Below, piece after piece: positions 8,486 through 17,742 of a stretch of 64,000 nt of DNA (position 1 is its first letter; each line of letters starts with the position of its first letter). The DNA comes from Streptomyces sp. AC1-42W (GTDB taxonomy: Bacteria > Actinomycetota > Actinomycetes > Streptomycetales > Streptomycetaceae): assembly GCF_003248355.1 (NCBI RefSeq), contig NZ_QKWY01000001.1, positions 186,001 through 250,000 of the forward strand. The letters run 5' to 3'. A program made the translations under genes and the position numbers. Below the pieces are notes generated by a model, which saw nothing but the letters and a program-made list of their open reading frames with translations, did no database searches and was not told the DNA's origin.

Positions 8486-8926
8486 ATGGAGAAAATCACA
8501 CCGAAACTTCGCAGGTTTGTTCGTCCGATCGCTGTCGGAGGGGCGACGTTGGTGTTTTTTCTAGTCACTGTGAATCCGGCCAGTGCAAAGGATAGGATTG
8601 CTGACTGCGGCACTACGGGTGCGTCTGGTGATGTAACCGTATACAACTTCAAGGGGGCTACGGATCGAATCGACTTCCATATGGAGATTAAGGATTCCCT
8701 GCCTGACGGTCATCATGCGCGAGCGCGCCTTATGACGAAGACTGCCAGCGGGGCTGTGGTGTATTGGAAGTGGCACAGCGATACGAATGGTGCAAACAAC
8801 GGTTGGGTCACGCTAAATTCTCATGCCATCGACAATCGGGGAATCTTCGATGTCGGGATTCAGGTGGCCAGGTTTGAGGGGGATACCCTTCTGAATTCTT
8901 GTAAGGCGTGGATGTATATGGGGTAA
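8486..8926 (+). CDS. Small secreted protein of unknown function
   Basis: A 146-residue protein with a typical Sec signal peptide: basic MEKITPKLRRFVRP, hydrophobic core IAVGGATLVFFLVTV and a likely cleavage after NPASA. The mature part (about 110 residues) has two Cys (DCGTTG and NSCKAW), which could form a disulfide, and is rich in beta-type residues. No family was recognised. Codon use is much less GC-biased at third positions than in flanking genes, indicating recent transfer. No clear Shine-Dalgarno precedes the ATG. It sits alone between the sortase genes and the end of the pknB operon. Confidence 0.7.
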   Translation: MEKITPKLRRFVRPIAVGGATLVFFLVTVNPASAKDRIADCGTTGASGDVTVYNFKGATDRIDFHMEIKDSLPDGHHARARLMTKTASGAVVYWKWHSDTNGANNGWVTLNSHAIDNRGIFDVGIQVARFEGDTLLNSCKAWMYMG

Positions 8927-9041
8927 GGTGGCGGAGTCGGGAGTGGCTCTTGATTCTCAATGGCTGAAAAATTTCTAGGTCCCTCAGTGTGGGGTTCCGC
9001 GTGGAGGGACAATTGTTTCGGTGTATGACACCGTAGCGAAA

Positions 9042-9074
9042 GGACCCCGGTTGCCTTGGCGGTGACCGGGGTCC
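9042..9074 (-). terminator. Terminator of the pknB operon
   Basis: Perfect 10-bp stem GGACCCCGGT/ACCGGGGTCC with a 13-nt loop, between the convergent secreted-protein gene and pknB. It could act in both directions. Confidence 0.75.
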
Positions 9075-9101
9075 TCTGTTCGTGCCTAGTGCAGGGCGTC
9101 C

Positions 9102-11084
9102 CTACTGGCCATCTGGCCCGCCGAAGATGTTGCCTCCGCCCACGGTGGTGAGAGTGACCGTGGTGTTGGCCGGGTCGGACTGCGTGCCTGGCTGCGGGTC
9201 GGCGTTGGCGACCATGGCGTTGTCGTCGTCCGAGCTGCCTTCGGCGAACTGGATGTTCGTGAAGCCAGCCTGGGTCAGCAGCTGCTTGGCCTCGGAGACC
9301 TTGTGGCCGCGGACCTCGGGGATGGCGACCGTCGGGGGCTGCGTCGGGCCCTTGGAGACCTTGAGGATGATCGCGGTGTCCTTGCCGACCTTCTGGTACG
9401 CCTCGATGCTCTGGCCGATTACCTGGTTCGCCGGCTTGTCCGAGTCCTCCTCGGACTTGCCGATGTTGGTGAAGCCCACGCCCTTCAGCTGGTTCACCGC
9501 GTCCTCGTAGGAGCGGCCGGTCACGGGCGGCATGGAGAGCAGCTTCTCCGTGGCGATCTTCAGCTCGACCTCGGAGTTCTCCTCGGCCTTGGAACCGCCC
9601 TTGGGCGACTGCTCCAGGACGGTGTCGGGCTTGGCCTGATCGGACTCGACCGAGGTGACATTGACCGTGAAGCCCTTGGCTTCAAGGTTCTTGCGCGCGT
9701 CCTCCTCGGACTGGGTGGTCACGTCAGGGACCTTGATCTTCGGCGGGCCGCTGGAGACGAAGACCGTGATGGTCTCCCGCTCCTTCATCTGCTCGTCCGA
9801 CGTCGGCGTCTGCCGGCAGATCTTGTCCTTGGGCTGGTCCTTGCACTCTTCCTCGGGACCGATCTTGAGCACGACGTTCGCGTTGTCGGCGAGCGTCCGC
9901 GCGTCCTTGACCGTGCTGCCGACCATGTTGGGTACGTCGAACGCGCCCTCGTCGCCGCCGTCGCCGGGGAAGATCGCCTTGCCGATGAGGATGGCGCCGA
10001 TCAGGACCAGGACGCCCGCGATCACCAGCAGGACGGTCGAGGTGTGGTTCTTCTTCTGCCTGCGGCGGTCGGGGCGGTCGTCGTAGCCGTAGCCCCCGTC
10101 GTCCGGGTTGATCGGCGGCAGCATCGACGTACGCTCGCCGCCCTGGTCGGCGGCGCGCAGGGCGGTGGTGGGCTGGTCGTTGTCGTATCCGCCGGCGTAA
10201 CCGCCGTAACCGGCCGCGCCCATCGCGGCGGTGGCGGCGACCGGCTGGCCGTCGAGGCACGCCTCGATGTCGGCCCGCATCTCGTCGGCCGACTGGTAGC
10301 GGTAGTCGGGGTCCTTGGTGAGGGCCTTGAGCACGATCGCGTCCATGGCGGGCGTGATCTCGGGATCGAAGTTGCTCGGCGGCTGCGGCTCCTCCCGTAC
10401 GTGCTGGTACGCCACCGCGACCGGGGAGTCCCCGATGAACGGCGGACGGACCGTCAGCAGCTCGTAGAGCAGGCAGCCGGTGGAGTAGAGGTCGGACCGC
10501 GCGTCGACCTGTTCGCCCTTGGCCTGCTCGGGGGAGAGGTACTGGGCGGTGCCGATGACGGCGGCGGTCTGGGTCATCGTCATACCGGAGTCGCCCATGG
10601 CGCGGGCGATGCCGAAGTCCATGACCTTGACCTGTCCGGTCCTGGTCAGCATGACGTTGGCGGGCTTGATGTCCCGGTGGACGATGCCCGCGCGGTGCGA
10701 GTACTCCAGCGCCTGGAGGATGCCCACGGTCATTTCGAGCGTGCGCTCGGGCAGCAGTCTCCGCCCCGAGTGCAGCAGCTCGCGGAGCGTCGAACCGTCG
10801 ACGTACTCCATGACGATGTACGGGATGGAGACCCCGTCGACGTAGTCCTCGCCGGTGTCGTACACCGCGACGATCGCCGGATGGTTGAGCGAGGCGGCGG
10901 ACTGGGCCTCACGGCGGAACCGGGCCTGGAAGGACGGGTCGCGGGCGAGATCGGCCCGGAGCGTCTTCACAGCCACGGTGCGGCCGAGCCGGGTGTCGTG
11001 CGCGAGGTAGACCTCGGCCATGCCACCACGGCCGAGCACCGAGCCCAGCTCGTACCGGCCGCCGAGGCGACGCGGCTCTTCCAT
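9102..11084 (-). CDS. pknB: PASTA-domain serine/threonine protein kinase PknB
   Basis: About 660 residues. An N-terminal Hanks-type kinase (residues 10-275) has the glycine loop LGRGGMAEVY, the catalytic loop IVHRDIKPANVML, VMDFGIARA and YLSPEQAKGEQ. A disordered linker, one membrane helix (TSTVLLVIAGVLVLIGAILI) and four extracellular PASTA repeats follow; PASTA repeats bind muropeptides or lipid II. It is the sensor kinase that regulates peptidoglycan synthesis, and PstP, FhaA and FhaB encoded upstream are its usual counter-phosphatase and partners. ATG 11084 was chosen (MEEPRRLGGRYELG); a GTG at 11120 is possible. The 167-bp gap before it may hold its own promoter. Confidence 0.97.
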   Translation of the reverse strand: MEEPRRLGGRYELGSVLGRGGMAEVYLAHDTRLGRTVAVKTLRADLARDPSFQARFRREAQSAASLNHPAIVAVYDTGEDYVDGVSIPYIVMEYVDGSTLRELLHSGRRLLPERTLEMTVGILQALEYSHRAGIVHRDIKPANVMLTRTGQVKVMDFGIARAMGDSGMTMTQTAAVIGTAQYLSPEQAKGEQVDARSDLYSTGCLLYELLTVRPPFIGDSPVAVAYQHVREEPQPPSNFDPEITPAMDAIVLKALTKDPDYRYQSADEMRADIEACLDGQPVAATAAMGAAGYGGYAGGYDNDQPTTALRAADQGGERTSMLPPINPDDGGYGYDDRPDRRRQKKNHTSTVLLVIAGVLVLIGAILIGKAIFPGDGGDEGAFDVPNMVGSTVKDARTLADNANVVLKIGPEEECKDQPKDKICRQTPTSDEQMKERETITVFVSSGPPKIKVPDVTTQSEEDARKNLEAKGFTVNVTSVESDQAKPDTVLEQSPKGGSKAEENSEVELKIATEKLLSMPPVTGRSYEDAVNQLKGVGFTNIGKSEEDSDKPANQVIGQSIEAYQKVGKDTAIILKVSKGPTQPPTVAIPEVRGHKVSEAKQLLTQAGFTNIQFAEGSSDDDNAMVANADPQPGTQSDPANTTVTLTTVGGGNIFGGPDGQ

Positions 11085-11251
11085 AACTGTTCCAGCCCTC
11101 TCCGTCAGTCCTGACCGCACCGGTGCGCGGTCCGGCGGTGTGCTGTTCGCGCATACGCTACCGGCCGCGCATCAGCTGATCGGCCCCTGGGCAATACCTG
11201 ATATCCGACCGGTATCCGCAGGTGCGCATTTGCGGTCAGGTGTGAGCGGTC

Positions 11252-12709
11252 TCACTTCTCGCTGTCGATGACCGCCTTCATGACCGCCTTGGCGATCGGG
11301 GCGGCCAGACCGCCACCGGAGACGTCGGCGCGGCTGGCGTCGCTGTCCTCCACGACGACGGCCACGGCCACCGGGGAGCCGTTGTCGGTCTTCGCGTACG
11401 AGATGAACCAGGCGTAGGGCTTCTCGCTGTTGTTCAGACCGTGCTGGGCCGTACCGGTCTTGCCACCTACCGTGACGCCGGGGATCTGGGCGTTGGTTCC
11501 CGTGCCCTTCTCGACGACGGTCTCCATCATTTCCTGGAGCTTCTGGGCGTTCTCGCCCGAGAGGGGCCGGCTGAGCTCCTCCTTCTCGTGCGTGTAGATG
11601 ACGTCCAGGTTGGGTGCCTTGCGCTCGGCGACCATGTACGGCTGCATCAGCTTGCCGTCGTTGGCGACGGCGGCGGCGACCATCGCCATCTGGAGCGGAG
11701 TGGCGCGGTTGGACGCCTGGCCGATGCCCGCCATGGCGTTCTGCGGCCGGTTGTCCTCCGGGTAGACACTGATCTCCGCGCGGACCGGGGTGAAGATCTT
11801 CTTGTTGAAGCCGAACTTGTCGGCCTCCTCGATCATCTTCTCGTTGCCCAGGTCATCGCTGATCTTGCCGAAGACGGTGTTGCAGGAGTAGCGCAGCGCC
11901 TCGCGCAGAGAGGCGTTCTCGCACGGGATGTTGCCCTCGTTCTTCAGGTCGTCACGCGACTGCGGCAGCCGCCACGGCAGCGGCGACTCGGTGGCGTCGT
12001 CGATGTCCGTGTAGAGGCCGTTCTCCAGGGCCGCGGCCGCGGTGACGACCTTGAACGTCGAGCCGGGCGGGTACGTCTCGCGCAGCGCCCGGTTGAGCAT
12101 CGGCTTGTCCTTGTCCTTCAGCAGGGCCTGCCAGGCCTTGGTGTCGGACGAGCCGTTGCCGGCGAAGGTCGAGGGGTCGTACGAGGGGGTGCTGGCGAGC
12201 GCCAGGATGGCGCCGGTGCGCGGGTCGATGGCGGCGACGGCGCCCTTCTTCTTCCCGAGGCCCTCGAAGGCGGCCTTCTGCGCGGCGCCGTTGAGCGTGG
12301 TGACGATGTTGCCGCCCTGCTTGTCGTCACCGGTGAACATCGACATCGTGCGGTTGAAGAACAGCTGGTCGTCGTTGCCGGTGAGGATGCCGTCCTCGAT
12401 GCTCTCCAGCTGAGTGGCTCCGAACGCCTGTGAGGAGTAGCCGGTGACGGGGGCCCACATGGGACCGTTCTTCCAGACCCGCTTGTACTTGAAGTCGCTG
12501 TCCTCGGTCTCCTTGGAGCCGGTGATGGACTTGCCGTCCACGATGATGTTGCCGCGCTCGTGCGCGTACCGCTCGATGCGTACACGGCGGTTCTCGTCGC
12601 GGGTGTTGAGCTCGTCGGCCTTCACGTACTGCAGGTAGTTCGTCCGGGCGAGCAGGGCGAAGATCAGGACGCCGCAGAAGATCGCGATCCGGCGGAGGGG
12701 CTTGTTCAC
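11252..12709 (-). CDS. pbpA: Class B penicillin-binding protein PbpA
   Basis: A 485-residue transpeptidase. A membrane anchor lies at residues 8-22. A dimerisation region is followed by the penicillin-binding domain with Ser217-T-F-K, Ser275-C-N and Lys418-T-G (GGKTGTAQ). It cross-links peptidoglycan, working with the adjacent SEDS glycosyltransferase. The start is GTG 12709, which overlaps the rodA stop by 4 bp, so the pair is translationally coupled. All three catalytic motifs are intact. Confidence 0.96.
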   Translation of the reverse strand: MNKPLRRIAIFCGVLIFALLARTNYLQYVKADELNTRDENRRVRIERYAHERGNIIVDGKSITGSKETEDSDFKYKRVWKNGPMWAPVTGYSSQAFGATQLESIEDGILTGNDDQLFFNRTMSMFTGDDKQGGNIVTTLNGAAQKAAFEGLGKKKGAVAAIDPRTGAILALASTPSYDPSTFAGNGSSDTKAWQALLKDKDKPMLNRALRETYPPGSTFKVVTAAAALENGLYTDIDDATESPLPWRLPQSRDDLKNEGNIPCENASLREALRYSCNTVFGKISDDLGNEKMIEEADKFGFNKKIFTPVRAEISVYPEDNRPQNAMAGIGQASNRATPLQMAMVAAAVANDGKLMQPYMVAERKAPNLDVIYTHEKEELSRPLSGENAQKLQEMMETVVEKGTGTNAQIPGVTVGGKTGTAQHGLNNSEKPYAWFISYAKTDNGSPVAVAVVVEDSDASRADVSGGGLAAPIAKAVMKAVIDSEK

Positions 12710-14124
12710 GGGCGGACCACCTGGGTCATCTCGGCGTCGGTCGAGGGTGCGGGGGTGGGCGCGGGCCGGCGGGCCGTGTCGCTGATGCGGATGAGGATGC
12801 CGATGAGGGCCCAGTTGGCGATCACGGACGAACCGCCGGCCGCGAGGAACGGCATCGTCATGCCGGTGAGCGGGATGAGGCCCATGACGCCGCCGGCGAC
12901 GACGAAGACCTGGATGGCGAAGGCGCCGGAGAGCCCGATCGCGAGCAGCTTGCCGAAGGGGTCGCGGGCGGCGAGCGCCGTGCGGATGCCGCGCTCGACG
13001 ATGAGGCCGTAGAGCAGCAGGACGGCCATCATTCCGGCGAGGCCCAACTCGTCACCCACGGTGGCGAGGACGAAGTCGGCGTTGGCGGCGAAGCCGATCA
13101 GGTCGGAGTGGCCCTGTCCCCAGCCGCTGCCGAGCGTGCCGCCCGAACCGAACGACATGATGGCGTTTCCGATCTGCTCGCAGGCGCCGCTCGTGTCCGT
13201 CGAGAAGCAGGCGAACGGGTCCTGCCAGGCGTTTACACGGGACTTGACGTGCTGTTCGAACGTCGCGACCCCCACGGCGCCGGCGGCCGACATCAGCAGT
13301 CCGAAGACGATCCAGCTGGTCCGCTCCGTGGCCACGTACAGCATGATCACGAAAAGGCCGAAGAACAGCAGGGAGGTACCGAGGTCGGTCTCGAAGACCA
13401 GGATCAGGATCGACAGCGCCCAGATGACGAGGATCGGGCCCAGGTCGCGTCCGCGCGGCAGGTACAGGCCCATGAAGCGCCGGCTGGCCAGCGCCAGGGC
13501 ATCGCGCTTGACCATGAGATAGCCGGCGAAGAACACGGCGATGATGATCTTCGCGAACTCTCCCGGCTGGATGGAGAAGCCGGCGATGTTGATCCAGATC
13601 CTCGCGCCGAACTTGGCCGGGAAGAACATCGGCAGGATCAGCAGGAACAGCGCCACGACCATCGAGATGTACGTGTAGCGCTGAAGGATGCGGTGGTCCT
13701 TCAGCAGCAGCAGTACGCCGACGAATAGGGCCACGCCGATGGCGGAGTACATCAACTGGCGCGGTGCGGAGGGGGTGAAGACGCCGTAGAGGATCTCGGC
13801 ACGCCGGATCAGCCTGGGCGACTGGTCCAGCCGCCAGATCAGCACCAGCCCCAGACCGTTCAGCAGCGTGGCCAGGGGCAGCAGCAGCGGGTCCGCGTAC
13901 CGGGCGAACTTCCGCACGATGAGATGGGCGACACCGCCGAGCAGGATGAGCCCCGCCCCGTAACCGAACATGCCGGACGGGAGCTTGCCGTCGAGGGCCA
14001 GGCCCACGTTGGCGTAGGCGAACACCGAGATGGCGATGGCGAAGACCATCAGCATCAGTTCGGTGTTGCGTCTGCTCGGCGCGTCGATGGCGCCGATCGT
14101 GGTCGTGTTGGTGACAACGCTCAT
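12706..14124 (-). CDS. rodA: SEDS-family peptidoglycan glycosyltransferase (RodA/FtsW)
   Basis: A 472-residue polytopic membrane protein with ten or more hydrophobic helices. Conserved SEDS features are ILVFETDLGTSLLFFG (with the essential Asp), SGGTLGSGWGQGHSDLIGFAANADFVLATVGDELGL and the C-terminal GMTMPFLAAGGSSVIANW. SEDS proteins polymerise glycan strands from lipid II. Pairing with pbpA and the Ser/Thr kinase operon matches mycobacterial rodA (Rv0017c position). Streptomyces copies here are also annotated ftsW-like, so the RodA/FtsW choice rests on context. Confidence 0.94.
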   Translation of the reverse strand: MSVVTNTTTIGAIDAPSRRNTELMLMVFAIAISVFAYANVGLALDGKLPSGMFGYGAGLILLGGVAHLIVRKFARYADPLLLPLATLLNGLGLVLIWRLDQSPRLIRRAEILYGVFTPSAPRQLMYSAIGVALFVGVLLLLKDHRILQRYTYISMVVALFLLILPMFFPAKFGARIWINIAGFSIQPGEFAKIIIAVFFAGYLMVKRDALALASRRFMGLYLPRGRDLGPILVIWALSILILVFETDLGTSLLFFGLFVIMLYVATERTSWIVFGLLMSAAGAVGVATFEQHVKSRVNAWQDPFACFSTDTSGACEQIGNAIMSFGSGGTLGSGWGQGHSDLIGFAANADFVLATVGDELGLAGMMAVLLLYGLIVERGIRTALAARDPFGKLLAIGLSGAFAIQVFVVAGGVMGLIPLTGMTMPFLAAGGSSVIANWALIGILIRISDTARRPAPTPAPSTDAEMTQVVRP

Positions 14125-14147
14125 GGTGCTGAAGGCCCCCTACGGCT

Positions 14148-15653
14148 CTACTTCTTACCGCACTGCGGGACCAGCTTCTTCTCTTCCTCCGAGAGGCTGG
14201 GCCCAGGAGTGGGAGTCGTGGAAGTCTGCTCGGACTTGGTGTCGCCACCGGATTTCTTGTCGGACTTCGACGCCTTGGTGGCGTCGCCGTCCGTGCCCTG
14301 CGCCTGGCCCTCGTCGCCGTGGGCCTTCTCGGCCGCGCGGCGCTCCGCGTTCTTCCGGCAGGCCGAGGCCTGGACGGAGAGCTCGCTGATCTTCTCGCGG
14401 GCGTCGGCGAGGCTGCCCTCGGCGATCGTGTCCTCGACCTTCTTGCGCTGGTAGGGCGGGAGGTACTTGAGTTCGATCTCGGGGTGGTCGGTCTCGACCT
14501 TCGAGAGCGACAGCCAGCCGAGGTCCTGGCTGATGCCCCGGTACAGCGCGACGTTGTCGTTCTTCGCGCCGACGTAGTACTGGGTCTGGGTCCAGCGGTA
14601 TCCGCCGTACAGACCGCCGCCGACCACGGCCAGGGCGAGCGCGATGTAGAGGGAGCGCTTGAGCCACTTGCGGCCGCCGCGCTTGTCGAAGTCGTCGTCG
14701 GTGTACGAGGAGAACGCCCCGTCGGGCATGTCGCCGTAGCCGGAGTCGTCACCGCTGCCGGGCGGGCCGAAGCTGCCGGCCGGGGGCGGCACGGGGCGGC
14801 CGAGGCCGGCCGCGCGTCCGGCGGGCGTCTGCATCGCGCCGCCGTCGTTCAGCTGGGCCGCCTGGTTCTCGGCGACCGCGCCGACGACGACCGGGGTGTC
14901 GTTGAGCTGCCCGGCCAGGGTGTCGTTGCTGTCGACGTCGAAGACGTCGGCGACGATGCAGGTGATGTTGTCCGGTCCGCCGCCGCGCAGGGCGAGCTGG
15001 ATCAGGTCCTGGATGGTCTCCTGGGGGCCCTGGTAGCTGGCGAGCGTCTCCTCCATCGTCTGGTGGGAGACGACGCCGGAGAGGCCGTCGGAGCAGATCA
15101 GATAGCGGTCGCCGGCCCGGACCTCACGGATGGAGAGGTCGGGTTCGACGTGGTCGCCACTGCCCAGCGCGCGCATCAGCAGGGAGCGCTGCGGGTGGGT
15201 GGTGGCCTCCTCCTCCGTGATCCGGCCCTCGTCGACCAGCCGCTGGACCCAGGTGTGGTCCTGCGTGATCTGGGTGAGCACGCCGTCGCGCAGCAGGTAC
15301 GCGCGCGAGTCGCCGACGTGGACCAGGCCGAGGCGCTGACCGGTCCAGAGCAGGGCGGTGAGCGTGGTGCCCATGCCCTCCAGCTGCGGGTCCTCCTCGA
15401 CCATCATCCGCAGCTGGTCGTTGGCCCGCTGGACCGCCGTACCGAGCGAGGTGAGGATGTCGGAGCCCGGCACGTCGTCGTCGAGCTGGACGAGGGTGGA
15501 GATCACCTCGGAGCTGGCGACCTCACCGGCGGCCTGGCCGCCCATGCCGTCGGCGATCGCGAGAAGGCGGGGGCCGGCGTAGCCGGAGTCCTCGTTGCCC
15601 TCCCGGATCATGCCCTTGTGCGATCCGGCGGCGAAGCGCAGGGACAGACTCAT
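14148..15653 (-). CDS. pstP: PP2C-type phosphoserine/phosphothreonine phosphatase PstP
   Basis: A 501-residue membrane phosphatase. Residues 1-240 are the PP2C catalytic domain with metal-binding motifs REGNEDSGY, LLAIADGMGGQAAG, VHVGDSRAYLLRDG, YLICSDGLSG and GGPDNITCIVADV. A linker and one membrane helix (LYIALALAVVGGGLYGGY) lead to an extracytoplasmic tail rich in Lys, Ser and Thr. It removes phosphates placed by PknB-type kinases. ATG 15653 was preferred because GTGAGG lies 6 nt upstream and the domain begins directly (MSLSLRFAAGSHKGM). Confidence 0.95.
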   Translation of the reverse strand: MSLSLRFAAGSHKGMIREGNEDSGYAGPRLLAIADGMGGQAAGEVASSEVISTLVQLDDDVPGSDILTSLGTAVQRANDQLRMMVEEDPQLEGMGTTLTALLWTGQRLGLVHVGDSRAYLLRDGVLTQITQDHTWVQRLVDEGRITEEEATTHPQRSLLMRALGSGDHVEPDLSIREVRAGDRYLICSDGLSGVVSHQTMEETLASYQGPQETIQDLIQLALRGGGPDNITCIVADVFDVDSNDTLAGQLNDTPVVVGAVAENQAAQLNDGGAMQTPAGRAAGLGRPVPPPAGSFGPPGSGDDSGYGDMPDGAFSSYTDDDFDKRGGRKWLKRSLYIALALAVVGGGLYGGYRWTQTQYYVGAKNDNVALYRGISQDLGWLSLSKVETDHPEIELKYLPPYQRKKVEDTIAEGSLADAREKISELSVQASACRKNAERRAAEKAHGDEGQAQGTDGDATKASKSDKKSGGDTKSEQTSTTPTPGPSLSEEEKKLVPQCGKK

Positions 15654-15782
15654 GCGCACCTCACCCGTCGGTTCGGTGTACCGCCGGTCTCGAGCCACAC
15701 TGCCCACCCTCCGGTCGGGAGCCCGGCCGGGTCCGATGCCCGGATGCCCGAGGCTCGCTCGCTCCGCTCGCTCATTGTCGTA

Positions 15783-16295
15783 CTACTTCCGCAGCTCGAT
15801 GACGGTCTTGCCGATCCGGATCGGCGCGCCCAGCGGAACAGGCGTGGGGGTGGTGAGGCGGGTCCGGTCCAGGTAGGTGCCGTTGGTGGACCCGAGATCC
15901 TCGACGATCCACTGGCCGTCACGGTCGGGGTAGATCCTGGCATGCCGGCTGGACGCGTAGTCGTCGTCCAGCACGATCGTTGAATCATGGGCGCGGCCCA
16001 GCGTGATGGTCTGCCCCTGGAGCGCCACCGTGGTGCCGGTGAGCGTGCCCTCGGAGACGACCAGCTTGGTCGGCGCCCCCCGGCGCTGGCGGCCGGACTG
16101 CTGGCGCTGCTGCGGCGGTGCCGCGTTCTGGCGTCCCTGGGGCGGACGCGCGTCGGTAGCGGTGCGGCGTGAGCCGCGCTGCGTGACGCGCGTTCCGAAC
16201 AGGTCGCTGCGAATGACCTGGACGGCCACGATCACGAACAGCCACAGAACAGCCAGGAAACCTAGCCGCATGACCGTCAGGGTCAGCTCTGACAT
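15783..16295 (-). CDS. fhaB: Membrane-anchored FHA-domain protein FhaB
   Basis: A 170-residue protein with an N-terminal membrane segment (LTVMRLGFLAVLWLFVIVAVQVI), a basic Gln/Arg-rich linker and a C-terminal FHA domain. Phosphothreonine-binding residues are visible in LGRAHDSTIVLDDDYASSRHA and DLGSTNGTYLD. In mycobacteria the equivalent protein (FipA/FhaB) links kinase signalling to division proteins. It is separated by 10 bp from fhaA and by 129 bp from pstP. Confidence 0.93.
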   Translation of the reverse strand: MSELTLTVMRLGFLAVLWLFVIVAVQVIRSDLFGTRVTQRGSRRTATDARPPQGRQNAAPPQQRQQSGRQRRGAPTKLVVSEGTLTGTTVALQGQTITLGRAHDSTIVLDDDYASSRHARIYPDRDGQWIVEDLGSTNGTYLDRTRLTTPTPVPLGAPIRIGKTVIELRK

Positions 16296-16305
16296 TGCCC
16301 CCGCT

Positions 16306-17184
16306 TCACCCTTCGGCTTGCCGGTAAACGATGGTGGTGCTGCCCACGACGATCCGCGAGCCGTCGCGGAGCGTAGCGCGGGTGGTGTGCTGCCCGTCTA
16401 CCACGATGCCGTTGGTAGACCCGAGATCCTGGATCGTCGAGGGCGTTCCGGTCCTGATCTCACAGTGCCGGCGGGACACGCCGGGGTCGTCGATGCGCAC
16501 GTCGGCGTCGGTGCTGCGGCCCATGACCAGGGTCGGGCGGGAGATCTGGTGGCGGGTGCCGTTGATCTCGATCCAGCGTCGCACCTGTGCGTTCGGCGGG
16601 GAGGTGGGGGTGGCCGGCGGGCGCCGGTCGTGGCCGCCGGGGCGCCCGGCGCCCGGCGGCGGGGCCGAGGGCATGGGCGGAGCGGAGGCCGGCGGGTAGC
16701 CGTAGCCGCCGGGAGCCTGCGGGGCGGGGCGACCGTGGTTCGGGTAGCCCTGCTGGGGGGCCTGGCCGCCGTAGCTCTGGCCCGGTCCCTGCCCCTGACC
16801 CTGTGACGAACTGGACGCCAGGGTGCGGCTGCGGACGCGGTAGAGGCCGGTGTCGAGGTCCTCCGCCTTCTCCAGGTGCACCTTGATCGGGCCCATGAAG
16901 GTGTACCGCTGCTGCTTGGCGTAGTCCCGGACGAGTCCGGACAGCTCGTCGCCGAGCTGGCCGGAGTAGGGGCTCAGACGCTCGTAGTCGGGCGCGCTCA
17001 GCTCGACGATGAAGTCATTGGGGACGACGGTGCGCTCACGGTTCCAGATGGTGGCGTTGTTGTCGCACTCCCGCTGGAGGGCACCCGCGATCTCGACCGG
17101 CTGGACCTCGGACTTGAAGACCTTGGCGAAAGTGCCGTTGACCAGACCTTCGAGACGCTGCTCGAAGCGCTTCATCACTCCCAT
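16306..17184 (-). CDS. fhaA: FHA-domain protein FhaA with DUF3662 N-terminus
   Basis: A 292-residue protein. Residues 1-125 form the DUF3662 domain (MGVMKRFEQRLEGLVNG..., then VPNDFIVELS and YTFMGPIKVHLE). A Gly/Pro/Gln-rich linker follows, and residues 205-290 are an FHA domain with VMGRSTDADVRIDDPGVSRR and DLGSTNGIVVDG. In mycobacteria FhaA binds the phosphorylated pseudokinase domain of the MurJ partner MviN and restrains cell-wall synthesis. It is the first gene of the pknB operon; GGAGGAGG lies 6 nt before the ATG. Confidence 0.95.
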   Translation of the reverse strand: MGVMKRFEQRLEGLVNGTFAKVFKSEVQPVEIAGALQRECDNNATIWNRERTVVPNDFIVELSAPDYERLSPYSGQLGDELSGLVRDYAKQQRYTFMGPIKVHLEKAEDLDTGLYRVRSRTLASSSSQGQGQGPGQSYGGQAPQQGYPNHGRPAPQAPGGYGYPPASAPPMPSAPPPGAGRPGGHDRRPPATPTSPPNAQVRRWIEINGTRHQISRPTLVMGRSTDADVRIDDPGVSRRHCEIRTGTPSTIQDLGSTNGIVVDGQHTTRATLRDGSRIVVGSTTIVYRQAEG

Positions 17185-17565
17185 GGGGCACCTCCTCCGG
17201 TGTCATCGTCCCTGTACTGCTTACTGATCGTATCCACGCGTCGGGAAATCGGCTGGTTCCCCTTGTCTGCCTTGGGGACGAGTGTCCCCCCTCACACGGA
17301 TCGTAGAGGTGGCCTCCTCACAGTGTCCCGCACCTTGGACGCACTCAGGAGGAGTGGGGGCGACCGTTCCGGGTTCCCGGTTCCTTTCGGACGTTCCGCG
17401 AACTTCGGCCCGGGCGCTTCCTCGCCGGGGCCGGGCGTGCGGAGAGTGCCCCGGGAGCGGCGGGCGAAACAACGGATGTGAATCCACCCTGTCCAGCGTG
17501 CTAATCTTCCGGATGTCGCCAGGCGCTCGCACCAACAGGTGAGAGAGTCTGGAAGCACCACTCTT
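17185..17565 (-). promoter_or_regulatory. Upstream region of the fhaA-pknB operon, possible ECF-type promoter
   Basis: This 381-bp gap must carry the main operon promoter. On the minus strand GGAACC (17255-17260) is followed after about 16 nt by CGTG (17235-17238), which resembles the AAC-N16-CGTC form of extracytoplasmic-function sigma promoters. The second element is one base off, so the call is weak. No small gene or stable RNA structure was seen. Confidence 0.3.
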
Positions 17566-17648
17566 GCGCGAGTGGCGGAACGGCAGACGCGCTGGCTTCA
17601 GGTGCCAGTGTCCTTATGGACGTGGGGGTTCAAATCCCCCCTCGCGCA
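17566..17648 (+). tRNA. tRNA-Leu (anticodon CAG)
   Basis: An 83-nt type II tRNA. Acceptor GCGCGAG pairs with CTCGCGC, the anticodon stem CTGGC/GCCAG encloses TTCAGGT with anticodon CAG at 17599-17601, the variable arm is long (TGTCCTTATGGACG), and the T-arm is GGGGGTTCAAATCCCCC. CCA is not encoded. Confidence 0.98.
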
Positions 17649-17655
17649 CAAGAAG

Positions 17656-17688
17656 GAAGCCCCCCAGGCATCGCCCGGGGGGTTTCTT
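17656..17688 (+). terminator. Terminator of tRNA-Leu
   Basis: Stem GAAGCCCCCC with GGGGGGTTTC immediately after the tRNA, followed by TTC. Confidence 0.75.
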
Positions 17689-17721
17689 CGTATGCCAACC
17701 CAGCGGGCTCCCGTGTGTTTG

Positions 17722-17735
17722 GTTTCACGTGAAAC
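17722..17735. promoter_or_regulatory. parS site, ParB-binding palindrome
   Basis: Perfect GTTTCACGTGAAAC, identical to the Streptomyces parS consensus, in the short gap between tRNA-Leu and the marR stop. ParB loads here to organise the origin-proximal chromosome. Its presence supports an oriC-proximal location. Confidence 0.93.
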
Positions 17736-17742
17736 GCCCGGA

